Shown one piece after another: positions 1 through 11,521 of a DNA stretch of 64,000 bases. A program made the translations under genes and the position numbers. The DNA lies in the NCBI RefSeq assembly GCF_032062135.1, contig NC_092860.1, positions 71,048,424 to 71,112,423 of the forward strand, written 5' to 3'. The notes under the pieces are model-generated. The model ran no database searches, had not been told where the DNA came from, and saw only the letters and a list, made by a program, of their open reading frames with translations. This DNA is from Pyxicephalus adspersus. Lineage: Eukaryota; Chordata; Amphibia; Anura; Pyxicephalidae. Within the stretch, counting starts at the first letter, position 1, and each line of letters begins with the position of its first letter.

Positions 1-424
1 GAACAGCTGTCATCTTCCTAAGTTGCAGAACTGCCCCGCAAAGTAGGAGCCTCAATAACCTATATAGAAAACTGGGGATATCATCTTGGAGTTCAAGAGG
101 CCATATATGCCATGTATTAAGTGCCATAAAGTTGGGGTCTTTCAAAGTATTTTGTAATAAAGGACTTCCTGAAGGCACTTATATACCTGAGCTTTCCTAG
201 TTATGTCAACCATTGTTATTTAATTCACATAAACAACAATTAACCTTACTGACATTTTCACTAGCATTTGAAGCTGGATTAAAAGTTTAGAGCAAAATAA
301 TAGTTTAGGTAGCAAACAGTAATTTTTGTTAATGCTTTTCTATACACTATGAAAAAAAAATGAACTGAAGACAAGGGGTTAAGTAACGGATTCAGGAGCA
401 GACAGTTCTACTTTAATAAAAAGT
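1..424. other. AT-rich non-coding flank
   Basis: I see no open frame, splice-flanked exon or recognisable repeat here. It is ordinary AT-rich intergenic or intronic sequence leading into the L2 5' block. Confidence 0.5.
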
Positions 425-1257
425 AGTCCATCCATATTCAGGGCCCAAAGCATTTCTTTTTAAAGAACAGGTAAGTTCATGTGGGGACCCTGGTCACATG
501 ACCAAATATCAAGTGCCAAATTATAATTGCAATGGGAATTAATCCAGGGAATAACATCAACATCATCATCCTCTTCTACTAACATGAATGATGAATTCAC
601 ATGACTGATGAAATCACCTTCTTCATCTGCCTGCAACTAATCTGCATTTATCTCTCCTACGTTTCCCATTCTGCCTGCCAAAATTTATCCCTGTGTATCC
701 AATTGTTTCCCCTACAATCTTCATCTGATTGTGTATGGTACGTCTTGCATTGTAGATTAATTTTTTGTACCAACTTAAATCTCCCCAGATATTTATCTGT
801 TCACTATTCCTTTGTTCCAGCTGAGTGCACATTGATATTTATTGCCCTGCTAACCCCTCCCCATCCAGGTTCAACTGATATCCCAAATTCCTTGTTACTC
901 CCATCAGTCCATCTATATTCAGGGCCAAAAGCACTTCTATTTAAACAACAGGCAAGGCCACGTGGGGACCCTGGTCATGTACCCAAATTTCAAGTGTCAA
1001 ATATAAGTGCAATGTGAATTAATCCAGGGACTTGAAGCAGGAATTGGAACAGAATTGGACATACATTTAAACTCTGCAACTCCCATCCCTTGTCTTTGGA
1101 CTGATTCATCCACCTGGACTCCAACACAATCTCTACTGCTGACATTCTGAACTGCTATTTCACCAAGCAATCTCTGTGACTGACTCATCATATCCAACTT
1201 CTGGAACTTAACAAGTTTATAAGCCTCACTACAACCCACATTACAAGTCCTTCTCTC
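425..1257 (+). repeat. 5' untranslated region of an L2-type LINE, with a duplicated 125-bp block
   Basis: A block of about 125 bp occurs twice in direct orientation, at about 425-550 and 905-1030. Both copies share the order CAGGGCC..AAAGCA, then GTGGGGACCCTGGTCA, then a run ending GAATTAATCCAGGGA. A diverged third copy lies at 26,131-26,240. The second copy runs straight into the L2 reading frame, so I read the tract as LINE 5' UTR. Most L2 copies are 5'-truncated, so retained 5' UTR is unusual. Whether the two copies are promoter monomers or two overlapping insertions cannot be told from this window. Confidence 0.55.
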
Positions 1258-2185
1258 ATGGACTGTTTGCCACAATATTTATTGTACTCAAATGGTTCTC
1301 AATTATGTGTAAAAATGTATTATTCACCCTGCACTGGCTCTATTCCCTCTTCTCCCCAGTCTGATAATTCTTTGTCTCTCGTCTCCTTCACTCTCTTGCT
1401 TTCTCTGTCTGTGCTCCTGCACCTTTTTTCTCTATTGCTACTTTCTGGTGACATCTCATCCAACCCTGGTCCCCCCCAAAGTCTCTCTCTTCCTTACACT
1501 TTCAGCAAGATACTCCCTCCTCTTAACCTCATCCCAATTCACCCTACCTGTAAGTTCTTACTCCCTTTCTCTGGCAGTCTATGGAATGCCAGATCTGTTG
1601 GCAATAAACACAACCTTCTCCTCTCTAAATCTTTAAAATTCCTGGCTCTAACTGAAACTTGGCTCTTCTTCTCAGACTCTGCAGCTGCTCTCCCCTATGG
1701 AGGCCTGTTCTTTACACATACCCCTAGACCTGGCAACAGAGTATGTGGTGGTGTGGGTCTCATTCTCTCACCTAACTGTACATACAGAGTCCTTCCTACC
1801 CCGCCCTCTCTCACTTTCACCTCTTTTAAAGTCCACTCTGTCTGTCTCTTCCGCCATTGTTGCTGTTGTCTACTGCCCCCCCCCCCCCCCCGGCCCAGTA
1901 TCACAATTTTTGGATAACTTTGCCTCTTTGTTCCCACACATTTATTCCCCTGACCTGCCCACCCTCATCCTCGGTGACTTTAATGTTGCAGTGGATGCGC
2001 CCAACCATCCTTCCTCAGCCAAACTGCTCTTCATTACTGCTCACTCTTTTGGGCTCACACAGAACATACACAGCCGCACACACATCACCGGACACACTTT
2101 AGACCTGGTATTTCTAAACTCTGCAACCTCACCCTCCTTGACAACTCACCATTTCCTCTTTCTGATCACAACTTTATCACCTTAA
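1258..2185 (+). pseudogene. L2-type LINE polyprotein, N-terminal and AP-endonuclease part (broken)
   Basis: The first frame (1258-1917) starts with a very hydrophobic leader of about 70 residues ending in a 2A-like GDISSNPGP motif. It then enters an APE-type endonuclease: LWNARSVGNK (Asn motif), LTETWL (Glu motif), GGVGLI. The domain continues in another frame to 2185 with VYCPP, LILGDFNV (Asp/Asn motif) and GHTLDLVF, the last typical of the L2 group. The frame change lies near 1836-1850, just before a 16-C run at 1876-1891. In the family this domain nicks target DNA for target-primed reverse transcription. The expected C-terminal SDH motif is degraded near 2150-2170. It is non-functional as read; poly-C length error may worsen the apparent damage. 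Confidence 0.85.
1450..1473 (+). other. 2A-like ribosome-skipping motif in the L2 frame
   Basis: The codons read D-I-S-S-N-P-G-P directly after a Leu/Ser-rich hydrophobic stretch. The family consensus is D-(V/I)-E-x-NPGP; here the Glu position is Ser, but the NPGP core and the preceding Gly-Asp are intact. In other CR1/L2-group LINEs such motifs sit at the N-terminus and can cause ribosome skipping. Activity of this variant is unknown. Confidence 0.7.
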
Positions 2186-2554
2186 CTTATCGAACTCTTG
2201 CCCTCTTTGCCACATACCTGGTCAATGGCAGAGAGATATCCATAAACTTGACCACAACCTATTCTCAAACTTCCTTACGTCCCTTACCCTCACTCTCTCT
2301 AAAATTACATCTCCGGATAAAGCTGACACTTAGTTCAACCACACCCTTTCTCTGGCTCTAAATAAAGTTGCCCCTGCCACTTTCCGCAACCCCCATCCTG
2401 CTAACCCTGGACCCTGGCACAAAAATCACATCAAACATCTACAAAAGACTATTCGTGCAGCTGAGCGAATTCTAGTCTCAGAGCTGAATTCACGGACTAC
2501 AAAGCCAGACTACAACACTGAACTCACCAAGTAAAATTATTTATCTGCTGTCAT
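2186..2554 (+). pseudogene. Decayed L2 linker between endonuclease and reverse transcriptase
   Basis: No long frame survives, but the composition and position between the endonuclease and RT frames fit the L2 linker. Several frames hold short fragments interrupted by stops. It is simply damaged LINE coding sequence. Confidence 0.55.
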
Positions 2555-4218
2555 TTGCTCCTCCTAAACCCCACACCTGCTTCCCCGACAACAACCTTCT
2601 CTGCCCAGGACATTGCCACCTACTTTAGAGATGAAATTGACAAAATCAGACATGATGTCTCTGCTCACTGGGCCACGACAGCCATATCCACCCCTTCCAC
2701 CTGTAAAATCATCATTGACATCGTCAGCCCCGTTACTGTGGATGAAGTCTCCTCTCTTCTCTCATCATCTCCATCTACTACCTGTCTGCTTGACCCAATT
2801 CCCTCTGATCTACCCCATGCCCATTCCTCCACCGTGGCCCCCACCCTAACCAAACTATTCAACCTCTCCCTTTCTACTGGTATCTACCCCTTTCACTTTT
2901 AAACATGCCATTATTCTCCCTATCCTGAAGAAAAACCCTCACTGAACCCCTCCCTACCTTCGTGCTACCATCCTATCTCCCTTCTGCCATATGTTTCCAA
3001 ACTTCTTGAGCACCTTCTCTACAAAAGACTCACCGATTATCAGAGCGCCAACTCTCCTTAACCCTCTCCAGTCTGGCTTTCGAGCTGCCCATTTCACCAA
3101 AACAGCCCTTACTAAAGTGGACAATTACCTCATCGGAGCTAAGTCTTAAGGCAACTTTTCCCTCCTCCTTCTTCATGATCTTTCCCTTGCTTTTGACACT
3201 GTTGATCACCCCCTTCTAATACACATCATGCCCTTCCTTGGTATCAGTGACATTGCTCTCTCTTGGTTTGCTTCTGTCTGTCTGACCGCTCCTTTTATTT
3301 TTTTCAATGGTAATTCCTCCTTTGCTACTCTCCTCCCTGTTAGTGTTACCCAAGGGTCAGTCCTTGGACCGGTTCTCTTTTCTCTGTACACCTCCTCTCT
3401 CGGTAGTCTCATTGCCTCCTTTGGCTTACAGTACCATCTGTATGCTGATGACACTCAAATCCACCTGTCCAGCCCTGATTTGTCTTCCTCAGTCCTGGAT
3501 AAGGTTTCATGCTGTATATTCCTAACTGTTAAAAACAATGTTATTCATCCCTCCCCTCAGGCACGTTGGCATCACCTTTGATTCTGGCCTCTCATTTACG
3601 CCCCATATTCAGAACATTTCCAGGTCCTGTCACTTTCACCTACGCAACAAATACAAAATCCTCCCCTACCTGTCCCCTGAGACCACCAAACACCTTGTAC
3701 ACGCTCTTATCATTTCTCGTCTGAACTAGTGTAACATCCTCCTCTCTGGTATTTCACTAGCCTGTCTCTCTCTTCTACAATCTATTATGAATGCTGCAGC
3801 CAGACTCATCCATCCTTCCCTCCGCTCTTCTTCTGCTGCATCCCTTTGTAGTTTACTTCATTGGCTTCCATTTCACCTTGAAGTCAAATTCAAGCTTCTG
3901 TGCTTTGCCTTCAAATACCTCCACAGTTCTTGTCCTACTTACCTTTCTGACCTGGTAAAAAAATACTGCCCTAGTCGTTCTCTTTACACCTTTAATGTCC
4001 TACTACTGACTTCCTCACTCATAACCTCATCACAAGCACGGCTCCAAGACTTTTCTAGAGCTGCCCCAACTCTCTGGAATGGTGTTCCCCATCCTAATTG
4101 GCTTGCTCTTACTCCCATTTTTTCAAATTTGCCTACCCATCTGTCTTTTGAAACCGTCACTACTTCCCACCACTATATATCTCCCCTCCTTTTGTGTGAT
4201 ACTACCCCCACCTCCTAG
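2555..4218 (+). pseudogene. L2-type LINE reverse transcriptase and C-terminal part (broken)
   Basis: The frames at 2555-2902, 3228-3581, 3538-3729 and 3787-4218 together cover an L2 reverse transcriptase. Seen motifs: PVTVDEV..LL..SP upstream, FDTVDH (RT motif A), TQGSVLGPVLFSLY, and the catalytic YADD at 3441-3452. The C-terminal module has HALIISRL, NAAARLIHPS and LHWLP, all typical of vertebrate L2. Stops occur near 3147 and 3727. A deletion between about 3495 and 3560 removes the segment linking the YADD region to the C-terminal module. This enzyme copies its own RNA at the nicked target in active elements; this copy cannot. Confidence 0.88.
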
Positions 4219-4380
4219 ATTGTAAGCACCCCCGGGCAGGGTCCTCTCCTCCTGTGTCACTGTCTGTATTCGTCTGTCAAATGCAACCCCTATTTAATGT
4301 ACAGCGCTGCGTAATATGTTGGCTCTATAAAAAACCTGTTTATTGATAATAAATAATAATATTAATTAATGATAATAATA
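4219..4380 (+). repeat. L2 3' UTR and (TAA/ATT)n tail
   Basis: After the stop comes the conserved tail: TAGATTGTAAGC, CAGGGTCCTCTCC, then AATGTACAGCGCTGCGTAA and a TATAAA-like step before a TAATAATAAT tail. This tail recurs at 11,545-11,654 (minus), 17,940-18,063 (in the SINE), 22,888-23,015 (plus), 27,405-27,530 (minus) and 35,345-35,515 (minus). Confidence 0.85.
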
Positions 4381-4670
4381 CAAAAACAGCAAAAAAGCAT
4401 TCAAGTATATTTGGAACAAGTTTAAAGCAGTACACTGCATCACAATCACAACACGATCACAATAAAGATATCATGGGTACTATGGGTTTCTAGAAGTAAT
4501 AAAATTACATTTTTCAGAATTTTACTGCATGCCATGTCCAGATATTTAGGAAATAGTAATTCTACAATAAACACCACAAGGTTTAAAAAGGATTCTTGGC
4601 CCAAAGTTGGCCCAAGTTTTTTAAAAAATCAGGAGCATATACAAACAAGCATCAAGATGTGTCTTTAAAC
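4381..4670. other. Unique spacer between L2 and L1
   Basis: AT-rich, no ORF or repeat recognised. It is the left flank of the L1 insertion site. Confidence 0.5.
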
Positions 4671-4682
4671 AGATGCATTAAG
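4671..4682 (+). repeat. Left target-site duplication of the L1 element
   Basis: AGATGCATTAAG here is repeated exactly at 11,522-11,533, directly after the element's poly-A. This brackets one insertion event. Confidence 0.9.
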
Positions 4683-4783
4683 GGGGCGTGGCCTGGCGAT
4701 CTCCGGAGATGGCCGCATGTTAGCCTGGCTCTGACGGCACCGGCGGCTATTCATTGCATACAGGGCACAATTTACCTGACAGC
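4683..4783 (+). promoter_or_regulatory. L1 5' UTR with a YY1-like motif
   Basis: A GC-rich leader holds GGAGATGGCCGC at about 4705-4716, which resembles the YY1 core (AAnATGGC). A closer match, AAGATGGCGCC, lies at 4907-4917 inside the ORF1 N-terminal frame. In mammalian L1 a YY1 site near the 5' end fixes the transcription start; the parallel here is inference. Confidence 0.45.
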
Positions 4784-6257
4784 ATGGGAAAATCAAAGCA
4801 GGGCATGGGGGTGAAGCTCCCCCATACACCTACTCAGCATTCTTCCTCCTCCCAGCCCTCGATTAGGGCTTTTGCGAGTGACAACTCAGTGGCTCCCAGG
4901 GATCCTAAGATGGCGCCGGCTCCTGCTTCCCCACACTCCACGTGGAGCGCAGGGAGCGTGGACACGCGGCGCCGGAAATCTGCTGCAGCCGCCCGCTCTC
5001 CTGTCCTCTCTGGTCCCCGCTCCTATACACAGGCTTCCAGGAGCAGAGGAGGTGATCCACCGGAGGCTGCACTACAAGCAGGGGTGAGTTTCAGGGGGGA
5101 TATCCTGCTCTCCTGAAGGCCCTTATGCCTCCTTGGACGATACGGTTCCAGCTATATTCTGCCCTGCGGCTGTGTCTTCTCCTTGGGGTGAAGTGACAGG
5201 AGATTCTCCTGGTCCCCAGGTCCCAGGACCCCCTGAGTTGCACAGGGAGGCCTTTCCACCTTTGGGCCCTCTGTCCAGTGCACCCTGCCCCCCCTCAGGA
5301 AGGCCTACTACAGCACATCATGGGGCTGGGGGCCCTTTATGTCCTAGCGCTCCAGGCCCTGGATCTAGTACTCCTACTGTCGGCCCTTCATGGCAGCAAC
5401 ATCTACAAATGTTACCCACTAAAGCAGATTTTCAGCAGCTTATTACAGAAGTTCAGTCTACCCTACGTTCTGAAATTGGGGCCCTACGTGCAGATTTCCA
5501 ATCCTTAGCTGGGAGAGTGGGAGATCTTGATGAGAATTTACATCAGGCCAAGGGTGATATAGAGGCTTTAACCCACAAATCGAAGGACCACCACTTAAAA
5601 ATCAGAGATCTCTACCGCCAGCTGGAAGATATGGACATTAAGACTCGCAGAAACAACATTAGGGTCCGTGGTTTACCGGAGGCCACCCGCGACTCAGATT
5701 TGAAGCTGGTGCTGCAAGCTTTTTTCAACCGCCTTTTGGGGCGCCCTTCTTCACATGTTATCAACATCTCTCAGGCATTCCGGGCTTCGAGGCAACCAGC
5801 CTCGGCCGCAAGGCCACGGGATGTTCTTTGCCATCTCACGGATACAGCCCTCAAGGATGAGATTATGGCGGCTGCGAGAAATATGCGTAATCTGGAGTTT
5901 GATGGAGCTCCCCTACAGCTATTCCAGGACCTATCCTGGCACACCCTACAACAACGGCGCCTCCTGCAACCACTTCTTACCATTCTACGGGATCATAGTA
6001 TCCCCTATAGATGGGGCTTTCCGTTCAGCCTAACAGCACGCAGGGATGGTATTTCAGCGGTGTTACGTTACCCAGAAGATCTACTTTCCTTTTGTAGAGA
6101 CCTTGGGATTACTGTGCCGAAGCTTCCAGGATGGGAGATTGATCACCCCTTACCCTCCTCTTCCTCGGAATGGCAGGAGGTCAGACCTAAGAAGCACAGA
6201 CGAAGGGTCCAACATTCTTCTCCGCCCCCCTCCCCGCCGGACGGTGGGCGATACTGA
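4784..6257 (+). pseudogene. L1 ORF1p-like RNA-binding protein, frameshifted near the N-terminus
   Basis: The likely start is the ATG at 4784 (MGKSKQG), which opens a basic, Ser/Pro-rich N-terminus that ends at a TGA at 5114-5116. The remainder lies in another frame, open from 5088 to 6257. That frame has no ATG of its own before the core domains, so a frameshift around 5085-5114 is the simplest reading. The main part has a Pro/Gly-rich segment, a heptad coiled coil (roughly LRSEIGALRADFQ to LYRQLEDMD), an RRM-type core with TRRNNIRVRGLPE, and a C-terminal domain with AARN and FPFSLTARRDG. These are the parts of L1 ORF1p, a trimeric RNA chaperone that coats the LINE RNA. Confidence 0.85.
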
Positions 6258-7246
6258 CAGGGGCTTAGTCTGCTATAGGATTCTCTGTTTTTGACATTCT
6301 CATGCTGTCCCTATAGGCTTATGCGTTGTTTTGTCATTTTGTTTTCCACTGATTTAACATGCTGGAAATTATTAATGCGGTTTTTTACCCATGCTGTTTA
6401 GATTGTTTTATCTTGGTTTACTATTCTGTGTATTGGACCTTACAAATGAGTGAAAGTCCTTTACAGCTAACCTGGAGGTTTCAAAAATTGATGCTAACTC
6501 ACATCCTTCACCTACTTTATATAGAAAGGTACCTGCTGTACTGTCCCTGCCGGGATGCTTTTGTATACCCCTAAACTCGGTGGTTCTCCCTGAAGGGTGA
6601 GACTCCATGCCCTTGTACTAGCTATCTCAGGATTTACTGCTACCTCATACCCCCTATTGTTTGTAAGGCAGGGTACCTGTCATCCTCAGGATGTGTTGTC
6701 CCCAGGTTCTATTAGATAGTGCTGAGACCAGGTTGCATTTTCTACCTACGATGCATATAATGTTGTTTATCTGATATGTTACCTTTTTGCCCTGTGACTT
6801 CTAGGGAGGGTCCTGCGCCTGGCCCGGTTTTTTTTTTTTNNNNNNNNNNNNNNNNNNNNNNNNNNNNNNNNNNNNNNNNNNNNNNNNNNNNNNNNNNNNN
6901 NNNNNNNNNNNNNNNNNNNNNNNNNNNNNNNNNNNNNNNNNNNNNNNNNNNNNNNNNNNNNNNNNNNNNNNNNNNNNNNNNNNNNNNNNNNNNNNNNNNN
7001 NNNNNNNNNNNNNNNNNNNNNNNNNNNNNNNNNNNNNNNNNNNNNNNNNNNNNNNNNNNNNNNNNNNNNNNNNNNNNNNNNNNNNNNNNNNNNNNNNNNN
7101 NNNNNNNNNNNNNNNNNNNNNNNNNNNNNNNNNNNNNNNNNNNNNNNNNNNNNNNNNNNNNNNNNNNNNNNNNNNNNNNNNNNNNNNNNNNNNNNNNNNN
7201 NNNNNNNNNNNNNNNGTAGCATGGTTCTCTTCAGATTGTTTTTTTA
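6258..7246 (+). other. Long L1 inter-ORF spacer
   Basis: Almost 1 kb separates ORF1 from ORF2, including 376 unknown bases. The readable part is T-rich and lacks a long conserved-looking frame. Mammalian L1 spacers are far shorter, so either this family has a long spacer or the gap hides a misassembly. Confidence 0.6.
6840..7215. other. Assembly gap (376 N)
   Basis: A run of N starts just after a T homopolymer. Any open frames drawn through it are artefacts. Confidence 1.
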
Positions 7247-10200
7247 ATGGCGACTAAAGTTTTTTCTCTAAATGTTAAAGGGCTGAACTCCAACACTAAG
7301 AGGAAGTTAGCGCTCAGGGAACTTAAACGCCATATGGCGGAGGTTGTTTTTCTACAGGAGACACATTTCGATCACTCGGGCACTTTTAATTTTACTTCCA
7401 AATATTACCCACAGGTCTACATGGCAAACTCTCCTTCCAGAAAGAAGGCAGGGGTTGCCATCTTGATCAAAGACTCCTTTAAATTTACACCGACACGTTC
7501 CATTATTGATCCTGATGGTCGGTTTATAGTTTTACATGGTATGCTGCAAGGAATCTCCTTAACTTTGTGTAATATTTATGCTCCTAATGTGGGTCAATTG
7601 CCATTCCTCTCCAGGATAATGGCTTTACTGGACGAGTTTGCCCATACTTATCTTATCCTGGGGGGTGATTTTAATATAATTTTTTCTCCAACTCAGGACA
7701 GGCTGTCTGCCTTTGCATCCCCTCCACCATCTTCTGTCCTGCAGCAATCCAAGGCCTTTAGACAGATTATTCGGCGCTACCAACTGTATGATAGCTGGCG
7801 TATTCAACACCCAACGAGCAAACAGTTTTAAAAAGCGAGCAAACATTTTACTCCCCGCCCCACCACACCCACACCCATATTCATCATATCTTTATCAACC
7901 TTCCACTCGGACTATTCCACTTGCGGAATAGTGTGTCGGCTGATATTTTTCCTATTACTTGGTCAGACCACGCCCCGGTTACACTAGATGTTTTTCTTGC
8001 TCCTTCTCAGACTAGAGTCTGTCATTGGAGACTGAATGACTTCCTCCTTAAAAATAAAGACACCAAATTGGCCCTCACTGTGGATATTCAAAATTATTTT
8101 ACTGAAAACAAGGGTTCAGTGGCGCATACCTCTACCCTTTGGGAGGCTCATAAGGCGGTTATTAGAGGTCAGTGCGTGGCCCTGAGTTCTCGCCTATAAC
8201 GTAATTCGGTCCTGCAACGCACTTTAACTGAGCGGGAGCTGCGCTCAGCAGAGGCAAAACTTGTTAATAAACCTTCATTAGGTCTACTGCAGGAGGTGAC
8301 CTCTCTCCGCTCTAAATTAAGGGCTTTGGAACTGAAGAAAGTTAGTTGGATGATGCAACGCACCCGTCAACTATACTACCACAAGGGCAATAAGGCTGAC
8401 ACGCTATTGGCACGCAAACTTAGAAATGCACAGGCTCATGCCACTCCTATGGCCATAAAAGACGCCCGTGGGGTAATGCGATATGACCCCTCCTGTATAG
8501 CCTCTTGCTTTGAAACCTACTATACTCAATTATATCAGGTTGTACATCAGGCACAGGCCTCCCTAGGGGGCACCTTACAGGAGAAAATAGACTCCTATTT
8601 AGCGGACCTAGCTCTTCCCCAGTTATCGTAAGAGCACCTGGAACACCTCAACCGACCTATTACTGAAGATGAAATCTCTAAAATTATATCTCATCTTCCA
8701 CCTAATAAAGCCCCTGGCCCAGATGGCCTATCATACTTGTATAATAAAACTTTTTTGCCAGAGTTACTCCCACACTTGGAGGCTTTGTTTAACGATTTTT
8801 TACAAGGTAAGCCAATCCCTCCTTCTATGTCCAGCTCCCACATTACGGTTATACCCAAACCGGGTAAAGACCCGGTGGACTGCGCTAACTATAGACCCAT
8901 AGCACTGCCTAATTCGGACCTTAAAATATACACCAAATTGCTGGCCAACAGACTCGCACAGCTCTTGCCATATTTAGTACATGGAAACCAAACTGGTTTT
9001 ATCCCCTTTCGGCATGCCAGTGACAACACCCGCAGGGTGATTGATGTTATAGACATCCTTAACAAGCGAAAAACATCATCCCTGATTCTTACCCTGGATG
9101 CTGAAAAAGCGTTTGATCGCCTTAGTTGGCCATTTCTGTTTTCTACGCTGATCAAGTTGGGCTTTACCGGACCTTTTTTCCGGGCAATTCGGTCCCTTTA
9201 TAGCAGCCCGACAGCCTCCGTTAAATTGCCCCATGCATCCTCTAGGCAATTTTCTATTAAAAATGGTACACGTCAGGGATGCCCATTGTCCCCCCTTTTG
9301 TTTGCCTTATGTATTGAACCCTTGGCAGCAAAAATTAGGGCCAATCCGGATATCCAAGGGGTTAAAGTGAGGGGTTCCTCTTACAAGATTTCGCTCTATG
9401 CGGACGATGTGCTTCTTACACTGACGCATCCCACTATTACTCTGCCAAATCTGTGGTCTGAACTACACTTGTTTGGTGACGTCTCCGGTTACAAGGTGAA
9501 TTCCTCTAAAACGGAGGCTCTACCTTTACACATACCAAGTCTACAACTCTCGGTGTTACAAAACATGTACTCCTTTATGTGGCGGGAACATTCCATTGGT
9601 TATATAGGTACTCAGATAACAGCTACATACGGCCAGCTGTATCAGTGTAACTTCCCCCCTTGTTCCTGGAGCTACATAACTACTTGAATAAGTGGAAACT
9701 ACACCCGTTGTCACTGCTGGGACGTATAGCCTCAGTGAAAATGATGCTTCTACCCAAACTTCTATATTTATTTGAGACCCTCCCAGTGCGGGTTCCTGTC
9801 CAGGCCTTGAAAAAACTACAGGCGGGTTTCTTGAACTTTATTTGGGCCAATAAGAGACATAGGCTCTCAAAGTCTGTAGTTTGTACACCGCGGGAGCTGG
9901 AAAGCCTAGGAGCTCCAGACCTTCTTAAATACTACGTGGCGGCCCATTTACGCTATTTGCCATTCTGGACCTCATTTCACTCCGCCACTATTTGTAGGGA
10001 ATTAGAGGAATCCTGGATCTTTCCAATCCATCCTAATGTGATGCTTTGGAGCTCCTCCCTCCTACTGGCAGATAAAGATTTGCTCTCACCAATGCTGTTT
10101 ACTAGGAATCTATGGCGGGCCTATAAAATTAAATACAGTTCATCCTCATCCTCCACAGCATCGGTTCTGACATCTATTATTCACAACCCCCTATTGCCTG

Positions 10201-11093
10201 ACAGTCTTACCAGAGGGATGTGGAAACCCTGGGGGGAGAAGGGATTGTTCCACATTCGAGATATATTGCGCCCAGTGGAGAAAAGGTTGTTTTCCTATGT
10301 GGAACTCCAAGCCAAGTTTGACCTCCCCCAAACAGCCTTTTTTGGGTATCTGCAGATCAGGCATTACGCCCTCTCCCTCACACAGACACCTAGGTTTGCA
10401 GAAACTACTTCTTTTGAGAGGATATGTATGCTTGGCCCATATACTAAAGGTCTGGTTTCCTCAATTTACCGCCTCCTTCATACTAGTGTACGAGGGACTT
10501 CTGGAAAATTTGCCTATATGAACACCTGGGAATCTATTCTCGGTCGCTCTTTGGATAGTGAGGAGTGGTCAGACATCTGGGAAGCAGTGCATAAAAGCTC
10601 CATTTGTACGCTCTATAAGGAAAATTTATACAAAATACTATTTCGATGGTATCATACACCTGATGTCTTACACAGGTTGTTCCCCGCTGTGGATCCTACC
10701 TGTTGGCGATGTGGGACGCAGCGGGGAACTTTGGAACATTTGTTTTGGTACTGTCCCATTATTCGGAGTTATTGGGACGGGGTTCATGCGCTGCTTCAAG
10801 ACGTCACTCAACAACAAATGTCCCTAGACCCGCTTACCCATTTACTGGGGCTACCCTTAACGGGTCTCCCCAGACCTACTGGTAAACTAGTAGCACATGT
10901 CTTAGTGGCAGCCCGCACCCTGATACCGACCAGATGGAAGTCCACTTTACCTCCCTCCTTGGAGGACCTATATACCCGCATACAAGATGTTCGCCTAATG
11001 GAATATCTTACTGCCCTTATACAAAACAAAGTGGATGGATTTGAAAAGATTTGGGATCCATGGGACACCTTCTATGCTCAACTGCAAGTTTAG
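7247..11093 (+). pseudogene. L1 (Tx1 clade) ORF2: endonuclease, reverse transcriptase and zinc knuckle (broken)
   Basis: The ATG at 7247 starts an APE endonuclease: SLNVKGLN, FLQETH, NIYAPN, GGDFNI, then SDHAPV near 7965 in another frame. The RT follows with APGPDGL, VIPKPGKDP, NYRPIALPN, LDAEKAFDRL, GTRQGCPLSPLLF and catalytic YADD at 9397-9408. The C-terminus holds a C-x2-C-x8-H-x4-C knuckle near 10,700-10,755 and ends at 11,093. Breaks: a frameshift between 7831 and 7855 linked to a local duplication, TAA stops at 8197-8199 and 8629-8631, and a frameshift near 9650-9660 by a C run. Active ORF2p nicks DNA and primes cDNA synthesis at the target. Confidence 0.93.
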
Positions 11094-11521
11094 GGTTTAG
11101 TTGTGCTCCACTTGCTCCAGTATACCTTCTCAATAATGCCCACCTGCCCCCCCTCCACTCCCCCCTCTTATTGTTCCTAAGGGATTATTTTGCCTGCTTT
11201 TATGCTCATGTTTATTCTTTTTTTTATAGTTGTATGTTCCTTTTTTGTTTCTCTTTTCTTTTCCTTTCTTTGTTGTGATTTGTTCCAGCATTACTGGTTG
11301 GGATTCTACATTGGACTTTGGCCTTAACACTACTCAACAAACACATTCCTATTTTGGATGAGAACATATGTTTTTTTTTCGTTTTTTTGGGGGATTGTTG
11401 AGTATCTTGCTTCACCTGATGTATACTGATGATATTTACATTGTTCCTATTCCTGTATTGCTGTACTTCATGTTTGTATTAAAAAAAAAACTCAATAAAA
11501 ACACAATTTAAAAAAAAAAAA
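11094..11521 (+). repeat. L1 3' UTR with poly-A signal and poly-A tail
   Basis: T-rich 3' UTR ends with an AATAAA at about 11,493 and an A run into the right target duplication (11,522-11,533). Confidence 0.85.

Larger units (their letters stand above)
4683..11521 (+). mobile_element. Full-length Tx1-clade L1 LINE, recently inserted but inactivated
   Basis: About 6.8 kb between exact 12-bp duplications. Order: GC-rich 5' UTR starting GGGGGCGTGGCC, ORF1 (frameshifted near its start), a long spacer that contains the assembly gap, ORF2 with APE endonuclease, RT and a CCHC-like knuckle, then a 3' UTR with AATAAA and poly-A. Two frameshifts and two in-frame stops break ORF2. The perfect target duplication suggests a relatively young insertion; the coding damage shows it is not an active copy as assembled. 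Confidence 0.92.

Noticed and set aside
601..1017. 138-codon plus-strand frame
   Set aside because: It spans the L2 5' UTR region and has no LINE or host protein motif.
6776..7222. Long open frames on both strands
   Set aside because: They run through the N gap and contain no real sequence.
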